64,000 nucleotides of DNA from Otis tarda. Its lineage: Eukaryota; Chordata; Aves; Otidiformes; Otididae. Each line of letters opens with the position of its first letter. Position 1 is the first letter of the stretch. The translations under genes were made by a program, and so were the position numbers. The notes under the pieces are model-generated. The model did not search any database. It was not told the DNA's origin and worked only from the letters and a program-made list of their open reading frames with translations. The DNA lies in the NCBI GenBank assembly GCA_026413225.1, contig CM048572.1:4402001-4466000 (forward strand). The letters are read 5' to 3'. This document shows positions 25,935-38,800 of this stretch, in pieces.

Positions 25935-26687
25935 ATGCTGTCCACCAAGACACACAGTACCAGCATCCTGACCATAAAGGAAATCCTAGAAAACGGGTTT
26001 GTGGCCGGGGCCTCCAGCCATACCCATCCTTCTCCTGTCCGCAGCTATTACATGGACTCTAGCAGTGCCTCCAAAACAGACACCTGGGAGCTTCTCATGG
26101 ACTTGGACAACGCAACAAAAGGCAGTTCTCTGTGTGTTGTCAAGCAGTCAGAGTCTCTGAGCAGCTGTGTGAAAACTGACCTGCACAACCTGACCCAGGG
26201 CATCTCTGACCTCAGTCTTGTCTGCTTCTGCAAGGCCCACCACGGTCAGGCCGCCTTTGACGTGTCCAGTTTTCCGTGTGAGCACCTCAGCAGAGCCGGC
26301 TGCTTGATGGACATGGCATCACAGAACACTTCAACACCATGCAAGAAAGAAAAGCACCCCACACTGCTGGAGAGCCTGCTCTCCAAGAGCACTGAGCTCA
26401 TGGGCGACCTCTCAACCCTTGGGAAGACACCAGCACCCAGATGGGAGATCTCGGCAATAAAAGCCCCCCTGGACACCAGCCTGTCCCTTGATGTGAGCAC
26501 CGAGGAGTTAAGGTTACTGGGATGCTCCAAACCTGACACATCATCCCTGGAGACCTCCGTAGCCGTTCCTCTGGCTTGGCCCGGAGCCTTCAAGAGGCAC
26601 CCCACGCTGATCCACAGGTCTGCCACGGTGGAGACCCAGCCGAGCGATCCGGAGCCTGGCCCTGTGTTTCTGCACCAGGCTCTGTGA
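25935..26687 (+). CDS. unrecognised protein, 250 codons, possible new gene
   Basis: I do not recognise this protein. The ATG at 25935 sits in a good Kozak context (caccatgc), and 250 codons follow without a stop. The frame also stays open upstream to the acceptor at 25888, with a stop only beyond it at 25869. AATAAA lies 195 bp after the stop. The product is Ser/Thr-rich with eight cysteines, no signal peptide and no membrane segment. Visible motifs are an N-terminal LTIKEILENGF, an amphipathic acidic TWELLMDLDNAT and an SLVCFCK segment. Composition looks coding rather than low-complexity, unlike the GC-rich shadow frames nearby. It lies between the MYBL2 promoter and an orphan CpG island, opposite in strand to all three neighbours. 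It could instead be a chance ORF in a non-coding transcript. A tissue-restricted role is only a guess based on the TATA-type promoter. Confidence 0.5.
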   Translation: MLSTKTHSTSILTIKEILENGFVAGASSHTHPSPVRSYYMDSSSASKTDTWELLMDLDNATKGSSLCVVKQSESLSSCVKTDLHNLTQGISDLSLVCFCKAHHGQAAFDVSSFPCEHLSRAGCLMDMASQNTSTPCKKEKHPTLLESLLSKSTELMGDLSTLGKTPAPRWEISAIKAPLDTSLSLDVSTEELRLLGCSKPDTSSLETSVAVPLAWPGAFKRHPTLIHRSATVETQPSDPEPGPVFLHQAL

Positions 26688-26881
26688 TGCTGCTGCCCGG
26701 GGATCTTCTGCGGCCGAGCACCATGCAAAGCCACCCTCTGTGCTGCAGCATGGAAGCTGATGGAGCTTCCCGGTGGAGGAAGCTGAGGCTGTGGATGCAG
26801 CCCCTGAAAGCAAACACCGGCTCAGCAGCAGCCCCCCTGGCTCTCCCCCTCCTCCCCGATCTCTGTCTTTTGTATCGATGC

Positions 26882-26887
26882 AATAAA
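26882..26887 (+). terminator. poly(A) signal of unrecognised plus-strand gene
   Basis: AATAAA follows the 26687 stop by about 195 bp, and a T/G-rich stretch (ctctggtctctg) begins about 20 bp downstream. Spacing and context fit a working signal. Confidence 0.5.
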
Positions 26888-26919
26888 GATATCAATTTCA
26901 CTCTGCCTCTGGTCTCTGA

Positions 26920-27560
26920 TGCTCGCTGCCGGCCAGGCCTGTGCCCGAGCTCTGCCGGGCCCGGCTCCAGCCGCTCTCAGGCCCGGCTGCCGGTAAAACG
27001 CGACCGACAGTAGCCGCCTCCAGCCCTTCCCCACTCGCGAACAGGGAACCCTCCCTCCCACGCCCACTGCGGGGCCGCCACGGAGCTCCGCGGCCCGGCT
27101 GAGGAAGCGGCGAGACGCTGAGACAAGATGGCCGAGCCCCGGGCCGCGACCCCGCGGCAGCCGCCGCCCCAGCCCCGTTACCTGGCAGAGGGGCGCGGGG
27201 AGGCCCCGGTGAAAGAGAGGCGGCGGAGCGCGGCCCTGGCACCCGCTGTCGGGCCATGGCGGAGGCTCCGGGGCTGGCGGCGCGGGCAGGGAGGCGGCGG
27301 CGGGGCAGGGGATCCCTCTTCTGGCACAGTGGGAGAAAAACAGCCGGGGAGCGGCGGCGGAGGAAAGCGGCTTCCCGGGAGCGCCCGCCGGCCTCCCGAG
27401 CCCCTCCCGCCGGGAGCGTTAGGCAGGATTTTACTCCTCGTCCCAGCGGGAGGAATTCCGCACCGCCAGCGTTTGCCGACGCACAGAACCGCAGCGAGAG
27501 CTGACTCTCCAACTTCCACAGCCTGATCCGCGGAAAACGAAACGAGCCCACCCCAAACGC
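26920..27560. promoter_or_regulatory. orphan CpG island
   Basis: CpG-dense sequence, with AT-rich DNA following to the right. It sits between the 3' end of the candidate gene at 25-26.9 kb and the 3' end of IFT52, so it is not at the start of any gene I can name. A possible minus-strand first exon runs from an ATG at 27255-27257 to a donor ccag|gtaacg at 27182/27181 (25 codons plus one base). Plus-strand ATGs in Kozak context also occur (27128, 27256). Both strands stay open for 130-217 codons because of base composition, so no CDS is called. Confidence 0.6.
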
Positions 27561-29160
27561 ACCCCAACCCGTCAGAAATTTTCTTGCTCTCCTATTAAAG
27601 CTTCCAGCCTTACACAGCTGCTTGCTCTCCTTCCCTTTTTTCCTCTCCCATCACTGCTTACAGCTGCCACAAAGACATGGAGGGTTACTTCGTAAAACCA
27701 GCTCTCCAGGGCATTTACTGCTGAAGAACCAATATCCCTCTTTAGGGACAGATGAAGTGACAAGAAGTCATGCTGCGTTGCATGAGAGGACAAAGAGAAA
27801 AAAAGGGAAAGCTGCAAGAGTTGCTTGGAACCACTTTTTGTGAACTGCAGCAATAATTTAATTGAAATATAAACTCCACCTCTAGCCGTGTGCCTAACCT
27901 TCCAGTGTCCTAGCCCTCACACTTCTTGAAAACCCTCACCCTTAAAAATTCTGTCAGTCAGCCATACACTTTCTGTGTACCATATTCCATGACCAAAGCA
28001 AGCACTTCTGTTTACAAAAAGTTTAAACACCAAAGGGAGAGCTTTGAAAGAGAGAAGAAAGCTACTGCCTCTGCATGCATTTCACACTAGAACTTCTGGC
28101 CAAAAAAAACCCACATCCATTCAGTGAAAAATCTGTTATTTCACTTCAGCTGTCAGCATGGCCCTGCAGACAAACAGCAAACAGGGAGCTGCTTGTATTC
28201 TCTGGCTGCTCAGATGACTTTTTTTCTAAACCATGTTACAACATCAGGAACAGGTGACAAAACAACCCAGAAAAAGGGCCCCAAAAGTATTTACAGTTTG
28301 AAGTATAAGCAGCAGAGAACAGTACAAACCAGATCTATAATTAGGAAGAGGATCACACGCTTGTTTGGTTCAACTGCAGTCTGTGCCAGTTGACTGATTG
28401 GTATTGATACTGCAGAGGAAAGATTAAGCTTATTGTGTAAATCTGAAGCTGGAATGTACAAAGTACTCTGTGTGACAAACACAACCATGCCATTAAACAA
28501 AAATAAATAAAAGAGGAAGAAATGAAAAATTTCAAACATGCTGCTATGAAAAAGGAACGTCTGTAGAGAAAGAAGAGATGCAACCACTTCTGCTAACATT
28601 GTAGTAGCACATCTCGGCTGGCCAGTATCTCAGCAGGAGCGTTGGGGCACCTCCTTTAGAAAAACCTGTGCCAAGTTGGCATCCAAAGCATGAAACAATG
28701 CAAAATGAAAGGATTTTTTTTTTTTTGGTAGGATAAAAGATGAACAAATCTTTTGGAAAAAGCAGCTCTGATGTTAAAAAAACATGTCAGAGCAAGATAA
28801 AGCACAGGTGGCACAAAAGCTGCAGAGAAGGCTTGAGTGGGGGAAGAATGTAAGTTTCACAGTTTGGGTGTCAGATTAAATACAAAGTTTTCTGGATGTC
28901 AAAATGCAATCTGAGTGTTGGTATAAAAAAGTCCTTGCAACACAGACACGCAGTATCTCACCACTCCTATCCCTGGCTCTATTTTTGCTGTGCATTGAGC
29001 TTCAACATTTCATGGTCAATGAATTTCACCTGAATTCCTGTTCTTGTACTTTACCTAGCTCACTATCTCTGGGAATATATATAAATATCAATATATATAA
29101 ATATCAAATAAGTGTAAGTAAGAATATTACCGAGTTTCTGCACAGTATCACGTTTTCTTA
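27561..29160. other. intergenic, no gene seen
   Basis: AT-rich sequence between the orphan CpG island and the IFT52 3' UTR. I find no supported exon, RNA gene or transposon. Open frames are short with no family match. Confidence 0.55.
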
Positions 29161-29177
29161 ATAATGATCCATTACAT

Positions 29178-29272
29178 TTTATTCATCCAAATGCTGTCCC
29201 TTCTTTTCAAAATTATCTGTTTCCAGTCTTACACAAGGTAGCGATCTGCAACAATGTCATGATTGCTTTATT
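29178..29272 (-). terminator. IFT52: probable IFT52 poly(A) signals
   Basis: The minus strand carries AATAAA at 29267-29272 and again at 29178-29183, about 560 and 650 bp past the IFT52 stop. Either could end the 3' UTR. Confidence 0.5.
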
Positions 29273-29832
29273 TCACTCCTTCCCCTCCCGTGGAAGAAAT
29301 GTTTTCCTTCTACAGGAACAAACCCACCTCTCCTCCATTCACTTCGGCAGAGAGACAAAAGGAGACTGTCTCAGGGTGACAGCCTAGCATATTTTCAGCA
29401 GCTGCTGTTATTTATGGCTGTATTTTCTTTTCTGCAGTTCACAAACCAAAATAACAACCTTTCCCACAGTGCAATTAAGGCCTACACGTACACCAAGAGA
29501 ACCCACAGTAAGCCTTACCAGAAGAAAATAAATACTGGAGCCAGAAAGAAGGACCAAAACCACATTTTCTTAGTTTAAGATTTTTTTCATATATTACAAA
29601 ATTGCAATTTCAATAAAGAAGTAGAAAAATAGGAAATTATTTGGAAAGTGCTTGCAAAACACAAGCACTTCCTCAAAAGGCATTAATTATCCAAACTCCT
29701 ACACTTAAATGAGCTGAACATTCGGTGAACTGCTGAGACAGTCCCAACCAATATACTGAACACAGAGGCTAAAAAAAAATGGAAAAGTGTGTTTGATGAG
29801 AAGGTTCATCTCAAACTGGGGAAAGCCAGACC

Positions 29833-32800
29833 TCAGTTACCATTCTGGAATCCAGCTTCACTTGTGTCAGTGTCATGTTCCTTAGGTGAGGAAAGAAAGG
29901 GGGAAAAAAAAAAAAGAAAGAAAGAAAAGAAAAATAATTTTAACGATAGGGTAGAAATGTCAGATTTTTGTCTTAACTAGACTATCTGAGAAACAGTGAA
30001 TACTTGTTAGTAAAAACAGCTGATCTGCCAATATGCTCCAACCAGACTTTGAAGCATCAAATTTACTGTAAAGAATTATTTCAACACAGTGCTGCTTGTG
30101 AGTAACAATGCTGGTTTCATACCTACACTACAGTGTTAGCAAGCACCGTGAACATTCACGAGGGCACACTGCTGTTACACAATGCACCATTAATGAACTG
30201 TATTTAGCTGAAATTACCAAAATTACGCTTGCATGTATGAATCCCCCGATTAAAATAAATGAGAGACTTAATAAATTGAGCACTACACATTCTAAGAGTC
30301 ATAAGTGTTCTGGATCACACTTCACTGGTTAATTTATCGTACAACAAACGTCTCAACACATCACTGTACCGCTTGCCTGTGACAAGTGTAGCTGCTACAA
30401 AGACACATCAGCCTCAGTGCTGATACCATCCACTATTCACTTGTAATTCTGTTATTAAAAATACCTGATTCAGTTTCTTAAACTCAACCACTTGGAAGAA
30501 GATGTGCTCCAGGATATATCTGGCATCTTGCTTCTCCTTTGGGAGTTTACTTGTTACTCCTAGGATATCGCCGCATTTCCGTACATAGAACTCCAGGTCA
30601 TCATCAGTACCTAAACCAGCATCCAGAAGGGAGTTGAGTATCACACATATCCGTATCAGCTGGGCAAAAATGTACTACAAATCTCACTTGTTGTTAGCAT
30701 TCTGGAAGGTTAAGTCCTGTAACTAAGTTCAGTGGACTAGCCATGATGTATTCCTGAAGCTAGTACCTTCTCATCTCGTTTAGGCTTCAGGCGTTCAGAA
30801 TAATCTTAACATTTTAAATTCAAAGCATAAAAAGATGTCAAATAAATCGGCAAGAGTTCACAAAGCAATTTATGCACAATATAGGAAATAGCAGCAGAAA
30901 TATAATAAAATGCCACGTAACAAACAAAATATCATGGTACATAAAGTTATGTTATCAATTTCCAAGGCCTTCCAATTGCTTGACCCAGGAGGAGAGCAGT
31001 GGATTTTCATAAATGAGGCCCATGTTTTAAAACTAAGTAGAACAACAAATTTCCTCTAAAAATTTTGACTTCTATAAATGGACAATACATAAATGCGTAA
31101 ACAATCAGTCTGCTCCGCTTACATTTGTTTGTAATCTCTGCAAGTCGAGCTTTCTCAGACGAAAAAGTTTCATCTAAGTCAAACAGCTCCAGAGGAGGAG
31201 GAGGCAATTCTCTGAAAGCAGGTGGAAAAACCTTGAAGAGAAGGATTAGCATGGTTTACTGCCACATATTTTTCTTACACTTTACAGATCTCCAAGAGAA
31301 CAGTTTTGGACTTAGACTGGACTTGAAGAAACCTTTTATAAAGTCAAAAGCAACTCCAAAGCCCACAGTACAAAGATGCACCTTTTAAAAAATTATGCTT
31401 ACATTTTGTAAAAATAACTGAATACTCCAAAAGAGCTTAGTCACAAATATGCTAGAATTAATCGCCTCACATCACAACTAGACATACTGCATTTGCTATT
31501 TGTTTTTAGCTTTGCTCTATAAGATCCAGGTGATAGCTGAGGTACTAAGCTCACCGTAACAGCTCACCTTGGAAACATTCACGCTAATTCTGGTAAGAGT
31601 ATTTTCTTTTTCATGCAGTCACCACTTATGCCACAAGTTGGACTTGTTTTTTTAAAGAGCGGTGCATGAGACACTACTTTCAGTTGCAACCTTGTAGCTA
31701 TAAGGATCCCAGTAATGCTTCCTCAGTGTCTAGGGTAAAGAAGGATGGAGCCATGATGGCAAAAGTCAAAGATACTCAAAGATACCTGCTTTTCAAAATA
31801 AGTTTGACACCACCATAGCTTGTGTTGTTGCTGCCAGTCTAAATCTCTGCTGGTAAAAGTCTGGCCAGCCCTTGCTGTAAAAGACCAACACTCCACTTTC
31901 TACTTCCCCAAAGTATATGGGAGAGGGAAGGAGAGTGGGATAGACTGGCTCCTCCCCTGGCAGCAGTCAGTATTTTACTCACACCATCACTGCTTTCTGA
32001 AATACCTCATTCTTTTTCACAATAAAGGCTGAACCAGCACCTCAAAGGACTGAGAGCAGCTACTCAGCTGAAGGCTTATATACACAAGGCATTCTGCAGT
32101 GGTACCTGATGCTACATTTTCAAGCTCTGTTGATGAAAATTAGAAGCATAAGTAAATGTTCTTTCCTCCCTGCAATGTATTCAACTCCCAAGTGATTAAT
32201 TATTACAACGGCATTTCTCACTTTCTTTTTTTTTTTTTTAAATGACACACAGGGGTTTTACATGAAACAGGATTCTCTGTGCGCTGCATTAGGAAGGAGA
32301 TTACTCACGGCCGGCTGGAGGGCAGGTAGTGGAGTCTCAAATTGAGGCTGAATGAGTTGGAGGGGTTCATGTTTCACATTCAGCTGTTCATAAGCTCTGC
32401 AGCACAGAAAAAGGCAAAGTATGAGAGAAGAAATGATACAGCATCCATTTCCACTCGCAGGCTATAGAGATTAATTTTTATGAAGACACCAGGGCCAACA
32501 TTACGCATAGTCATAGCATTAAAAAAAATTGGATGTCTAATTTTAGGATGATCCCCGAGAATTACATATCAGTAATAACTGAATTCTACAGCAAGCAAAT
32601 TAGTTAAACTTAAGACAGAGAAGAAGATAATGATAGGTGGATGTTTAAGACGACAAAAAAAGAAGTCACACCTCAATTCTTCAAGCAACTTGTAAAGGGA
32701 TGAACATGCACAAGGAAAAAATCATACAGTTCAAAAAGAGGAGACTTGGGATTTCATTAAGGTTTCTCAGGAAGTCCACAACAAAAGCTATTTGAAAAAA

Positions 32801-35800
32801 AATTCTGTTATGGGATGAGAAGGGAGATCCCACTACAAATTCATATCTAGTGAAAAATATAAGAAATAGAGAGTAAGAAGAAAGAGTGTCCACAACAGAG
32901 TGGAATTTCATGGCATCTGTGTTAAGCCTGCTACTATTCCACGTGTTCATTCATGATCTGGGTAATGAGATACGAAGGACAAAACTGCTGGAGATACAAA
33001 ACTGATAAAACTGAGCAGCAGATAAATCTCAAAACAGAATTATTGGGAAATGCAAAGATGAATGAAATTCAACTTCAGAAAATGCCAAGCCATTCTTACA
33101 GCTCTCAGTTATCACTCCAGAAAGCACCTGATATCACTGTAGACAGTTCTACTAAAAATACCAGTTCATTGAATCAGCAGCAGTCAGAAGAAAAAGGAAA
33201 AAAACAATGTCAGACACTACAGCTAAGACAAGAAGCAAGAGAAACCATCACTGTCATGCTGTACAAATCAATGTTCTGGCATATCCATATTCAGAATGCT
33301 GCCTACAGCTCAGTTCCTTCTGCTTTTAAGCAGACACAGTTAAGCACAAACAGAAAATGCAGAATACACAATGGAAATATAAATAAATCACAGCTGCTGA
33401 CTTGATAACTGAAGGGAGGGCAGTTGTATCCAGCTGATAAAGGGATGTATCAAACAGCTTTGTGAAGTCTCTTGGGTTCTCATCTCCTTCTTGTAGACAG
33501 ACTCTCAGTTGCTCAGACAGTGCGGCTGTATCTGGGAGCACGGTATAGTCTGAAATCTGAACACACACACCCCCCCCCTATGATTTAAGAAGAAGAACCT
33601 ACTTACATAGTCTTTTTCTAGTTTATATCTTACCTAAAAATCTCACCTAGAAAGAACTATTTCTTTACCAGGTATGACCATTTGCAGTGCAGCTCACTAG
33701 AATAGCACACTCTGCAAACTCTGTTCTCTTAGCTGTAAAGCTACTAGCCACATGGATGTTGTATCTGGATTTCTGTTACTTCTTTAAAATTAAGAGACAG
33801 CTTACTCATCAGCCATGCAAGACTGTTGTTCTTTTTATGCACACAGAGTATGTAATTTTATCACATATGAGATTTCTAAATAAATATAGCATTTGCATAC
33901 TCATTAAAAGGACAGTAAAACTGATAGACGGGTTGATCCCTACTCATATACAGAAAATCTACCTTCACTTCATGCACGTTTCTCTTGTCTGAAGACTCAG
34001 AGTGAAATGCAAACTTATTCAGCTGGAGCAGCATGTGACCTCATAAACATGGGCAAATTGGGAAGAGACTCTCACAAATGAAGTTTGATAACGAACAGCA
34101 ATCCAAGTCTGACAGAGATACAATGCCATCATTTTTTTATGCCTAGTCCATCTGTCTACTCAATCTCGGACCCTGAATAAAGGGTCTGCAACAACAACAG
34201 CCATTTTGTGCTAAATACAAGGTTTGCCAGAACTAGCGCTGCTGGATCACACTATTATTTACTTCCTTGTGATGGATCTCTCTTACCTCAGGGTCTTCCA
34301 TATCCATCTGGTTTAAATGGATATCTGATGTAGTGAGCCACTGGAAAAGCACATCCTGGAGAAGGGCAAAACTTATTTAGTTTCTGGAGGCTCCAAGTAA
34401 CCTTATACTATGCTTAAACATTCATATTAAACCAACTAAATAACATAGCATTAAAAAGAAGGGGGAAAAAAGTAATAAATCAAAGAATATCTGCGGAGAA
34501 AATACAAGCTTTATTTGCATTTATATCTGGAAGCAATGAGCCGTGGCAATGAGCATACTTCGTATGAGGGGCACTTTCAGGAACACATCAGCAGGAAACT
34601 CCCTTCCTTACACACAACAACGTCACATACCCCACTTCGGAAAGTGCATTACAATCTCCAGGTATCAGGAGCTATAGATGCAAAGGTTTATTACTAATCA
34701 TGTAGCCATAATCAAGCACTAAGGAAGCTATGAAAAAGTAGTAAACAAAAACCTCCCCTACTGAGTATTTAAATATTAATAACAATAAAGTGGCAAACAG
34801 AAGTAGGAAAAGCTTTTCAGAATCCTATAACATAAATAACAAACTATTTCTTTAAAAACCTCTTCCTGTTACTTGTACTCTGACAAATTCATCAGGATTT
34901 CAGTATCAGGTTAGAATCTCCACACTGAATACATTTCACAGCTGTCTTGCTCTAAAATGAAGCCAGGGAGCTTGGATTGCTTTGTAAGTGCTGTAGATAG
35001 CCACTAAGAGAATTTTATTTTCTTTTTAAAAAAAGCCCCAACAAACAACTTACCATGATCTTACCATTTTCTTCCTTGTCTAAATATTGATCACTGAACA
35101 TGTGGGAAGATCCCAGCGCTGCCATCTTTCCACCTTGACTCTATCAACAAAAAATACAATATAGCAAATACTGTTCCAAATCATGGTTTTAGAGGCAATT
35201 CTTAATGCTGTGTAATTACAAAATGATTTAAAGAAATAGGAAATTTTGGAATAAGGAGTAGCAAAAGCAGTTGCAAACTTGGCAAGCTCACAAGAACACA
35301 GCTTTTTTTGTAAGAGCATATGCTCGTAAGACTCAGAAATTAATTAAAAATACTGATCTGCATTTCATAACAGTAGAGAGAGAATTGGCTGGCAATCAAA
35401 AAAAAAAAAGAAAACGACAACAAAACAGAGAATATCATCAAAAACAGCTGCACTTAGGCTATTTTTGCAGAAAAAGCACACTTCTTTTCATTCAAGTAAA
35501 AAAGAATTAAGTTAAATGTATGCATTATTAACTTCCTGCTACCCATTCTTCAGTGTTCAGAATGTAAACCTAAAGGCCAGTGACATGCATGCATGTCAAT
35601 GCAGCACATATTCTTGTCAGATAATGAGAGAAGAGTTTGGTAGTTTTATTATCTGTAAGATAAAATGCAAAATATGCAGGTCATTATATTTTAATTTAGC
35701 TAAATTAAACATGCATGAAAATGCATTCATGAAACATCTTTGGAATTCCTGTATGATTACCCCTTAATCCTTCCACAAGGACATACATAGGAAATATAAA

Positions 35801-38800
35801 TTTTTTTAACAGAAAGAGAAACCCTGTAATGCTCCCTGCACCAACTCTGAAACTCATAACATAATATAACAATACTGCTGTAAGGAATTTGAAGATACAT
35901 TGAACAAAGATCCAGTTTGTTTAACAGATTGCTGATGTTTCATACTCCCGTGTTTTGCATGGTTTCAACCTGAATTCTACCTGCTTTACCCACAACAGCA
36001 TGACTGGCTAGCATCCCTGCTCTTACTTTCCTTTCCTTCACTTTCTGCTGCTGCCCCGTCTCTTTTTCACTCCAAGAGACCTTGTTTTCCTTCTACCAAA
36101 TTTTGCTGCTCTGCTTGAGAGACAACATTTGTCTCTGGCTTCATCTCCTACCCTTGTGTCTACGACTTCCTTGAGCTAGACAGGAAAAATTATGCCATCT
36201 GTTTGACATTCACGTCATGGTACTACAAAGGAAGAACTATCACCATGATTGAGAGCAGCCCTGAGGAGAAGGACTTGGGAGTGCTGGTGGACGCGAAGCT
36301 CAACATGAGCCGGCAATGCGCCCTTGCGGCCCAGAAGGCCAACCGCATCCTGGGCTGCATCAAGAGGAGAGTGGCCAGCAGGTCGAGGGAGGTGATTCTG
36401 CCCCTCTGCTCTGCCATGGTGAGACCCCACCTGCAGTACTGTGTCCAGTTCTGGAGCACCCAACACAAGAAGGACATGGACCAGTTGGAGAAGGTCCAGA
36501 GGAGGGCCACAAAGATGATAAAAGGGCTGGAGCACCTCTCTTATGAGGACAGGCTGAGAGAGTTGGGGCTGTTCAGCCTGGAGAAGAGAAGGCTCTGGGG
36601 AGACCTGATAGCGGTCTTCCAGTACCTCAAGGGGGCCTACAAGAAAGATGGGGAGAGGCTGTTCAGTAGGGCCTGTTGTGATAAGATGAAGGGTAATGGC
36701 TTTAAAATAGAGGGGGGTAGATTTAGATTGGATATTAGGAAAAACATTTTTACAATGAGAGTTGTAGAACACTGGAACAGGTTGCCCAGAGAGGTGGTGG
36801 ATGCCCCATCCCTGGAAACGTTCGAGGCCAGGCTGGATGAGGCTCTGAGCAACCTGATCTAGTTGGGTATGTCCCTGCTCCTTGCAGGGAGGTTGGACTA
36901 GATGACCTTTGAAGGTCTCTTGCAACCCTAACCATTCTATGATTCTGCGATTCTATGATAATGGTTTCCACTGCACAAACCTATTACACTTCAGTGGTCA
37001 ACCCATGCAAAACACTTCATGGAGGTGCAAGCAAATTATACGGCTTTCACTTACAGCATAATTTAGTTGTTAGAATTCTTAGAATAACACACTCCTCTCC
37101 ACACCCAGCACGTGAAGCGCATGAGAACCCACACAAACAGGCAGAGTCTTGAAATGAGAACACCAACCAGCAAGGCTATATACCCAGTACAGTTAAGGCT
37201 TTTCATAACTTAGATGACTTATGTTAAAAAAGACAGCTCTTATCATTAATACAAATCATTTCAATATTATCATGGGTGCAAAATTAGGCATGAGTCTAAG
37301 GGTCCATTGGATCTATGTGCAGGTATTGTGTGGCTGAAGGGATTTTATTATATCTTACTCTGACATCTGCAGATAAAATGCAAGCAGTAAGCGTACTTTT
37401 AAGTTCACTTCATGCTGCTGTATTGTCTTTGATTTATGGGGTTTATTTCAGCTGCAACATGTGGGTATGAAGTTGGGCATCCTCAGAAAAAAACATCACC
37501 TTCCTACCAAAGTTATAAAAAACCCACAGTAGCGTTAGAAACTCATCTACATGGTAAAAAATGTGTTAATGTGTTTATGTTCACTAACAATATTAATTCT
37601 TTCTTTGTTCCCATCAACTACTGCTAGATTTCTGAAACTTTTTTTAATAATTAAAAGGGCTGGATGAGTAAGATAACATAAAAGTCTATTGGTTCCAAGG
37701 TGACAGTCCTCTTCCTTAACTCAATATGGCATATTTATGAAGCTAACAATAACCTTACTTACTAAATGATCACTAAAACAGTGGAAAAAACCCCAAACAA
37801 TGAAACTTTAAAGAACTAAAAATATCCATCTGTCAATCAACCAACCAAACATATAATCTTTGCCGACCATGGAATTAACTCTCCTCTGAACCTCAGGCAA
37901 AGAAGTTTTCCATAAGGTGAAACAGAAGTCACTAGGCTCACCTGGAGTTTGCAGGTGCATCAAAAATAGAACTGGGTTGGTAAGTACTCCCATAAAATAA
38001 ATTCTCAATTTTTGTGGGAGGTAGGGGGGAAATACATGGCTTGTTACACGCCGAATCATACCTCATGCTGATAGAAAGCAAGGATAGGCCTGTTGAGCGG
38101 GAAGCAGACGGATCCTGTTGACAGAATAGCCACTGCTGGTTTCATCACATTCAGTGTGGCACCAAAAGGATACACGAACGAGAGCGCTCTGCAGGAAATA
38201 CAGAAACTCCATAATTACCTGCATGTATCAGGTAGGCTGGACATAGTTATAAAACTCTGTCTGTCTGCCTAAACTGCAAACTGCAATTGTGCACTGGTGG
38301 TGGAATGACAAGAGGCACAATTTCGAACATTCAGATAATTATAATAACATTTTAGTCTCTTTCTACAGGTTTTTCCAGGTTGACAATTTGTCTTAAATAA
38401 GGAACAAAGAAAGAACACTTTTGATTTCCTTCTGCACATTCCTGTATCTGAGAGAAGGGTACTTAACTCACAGATGAATATATATTCTGGAACAAAACTA
38501 AATAAAATGTTTTTACACTTAGATTTTTTCTTGTCATCAACCACATGGTCATTTATTAGTCTAAAAACTAGCTGCAAGGAAGAACAGAAACTTACAGAAA
38601 ATCTGTGTTCTTCTCAATGCCTTTTCACTCTGAAGCACAGAGGGATGGAAAGCTAAAAACTGCAATAAATGTCTGTCTTACCCTAGATTGAGACTTTTTA
38701 AAAAGATGTGGTGTCGCTCATGCCTGCAGCCAGAGCACTCTCTGTCTAGAGATTATTCATATTCACATTGTTTAATCAAATAGAAACCCAGACAAGGGAC

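Noticed and set aside
26898..27551. 217-codon minus and 132-codon plus frames
   Set aside because: The same GC-rich effect in the orphan CpG island; simultaneous openness on both strands argues against coding. Only the island was annotated.
36215..36925. 236-codon minus-strand frame
   Set aside because: Antisense of the CR1 reverse transcriptase fragment.
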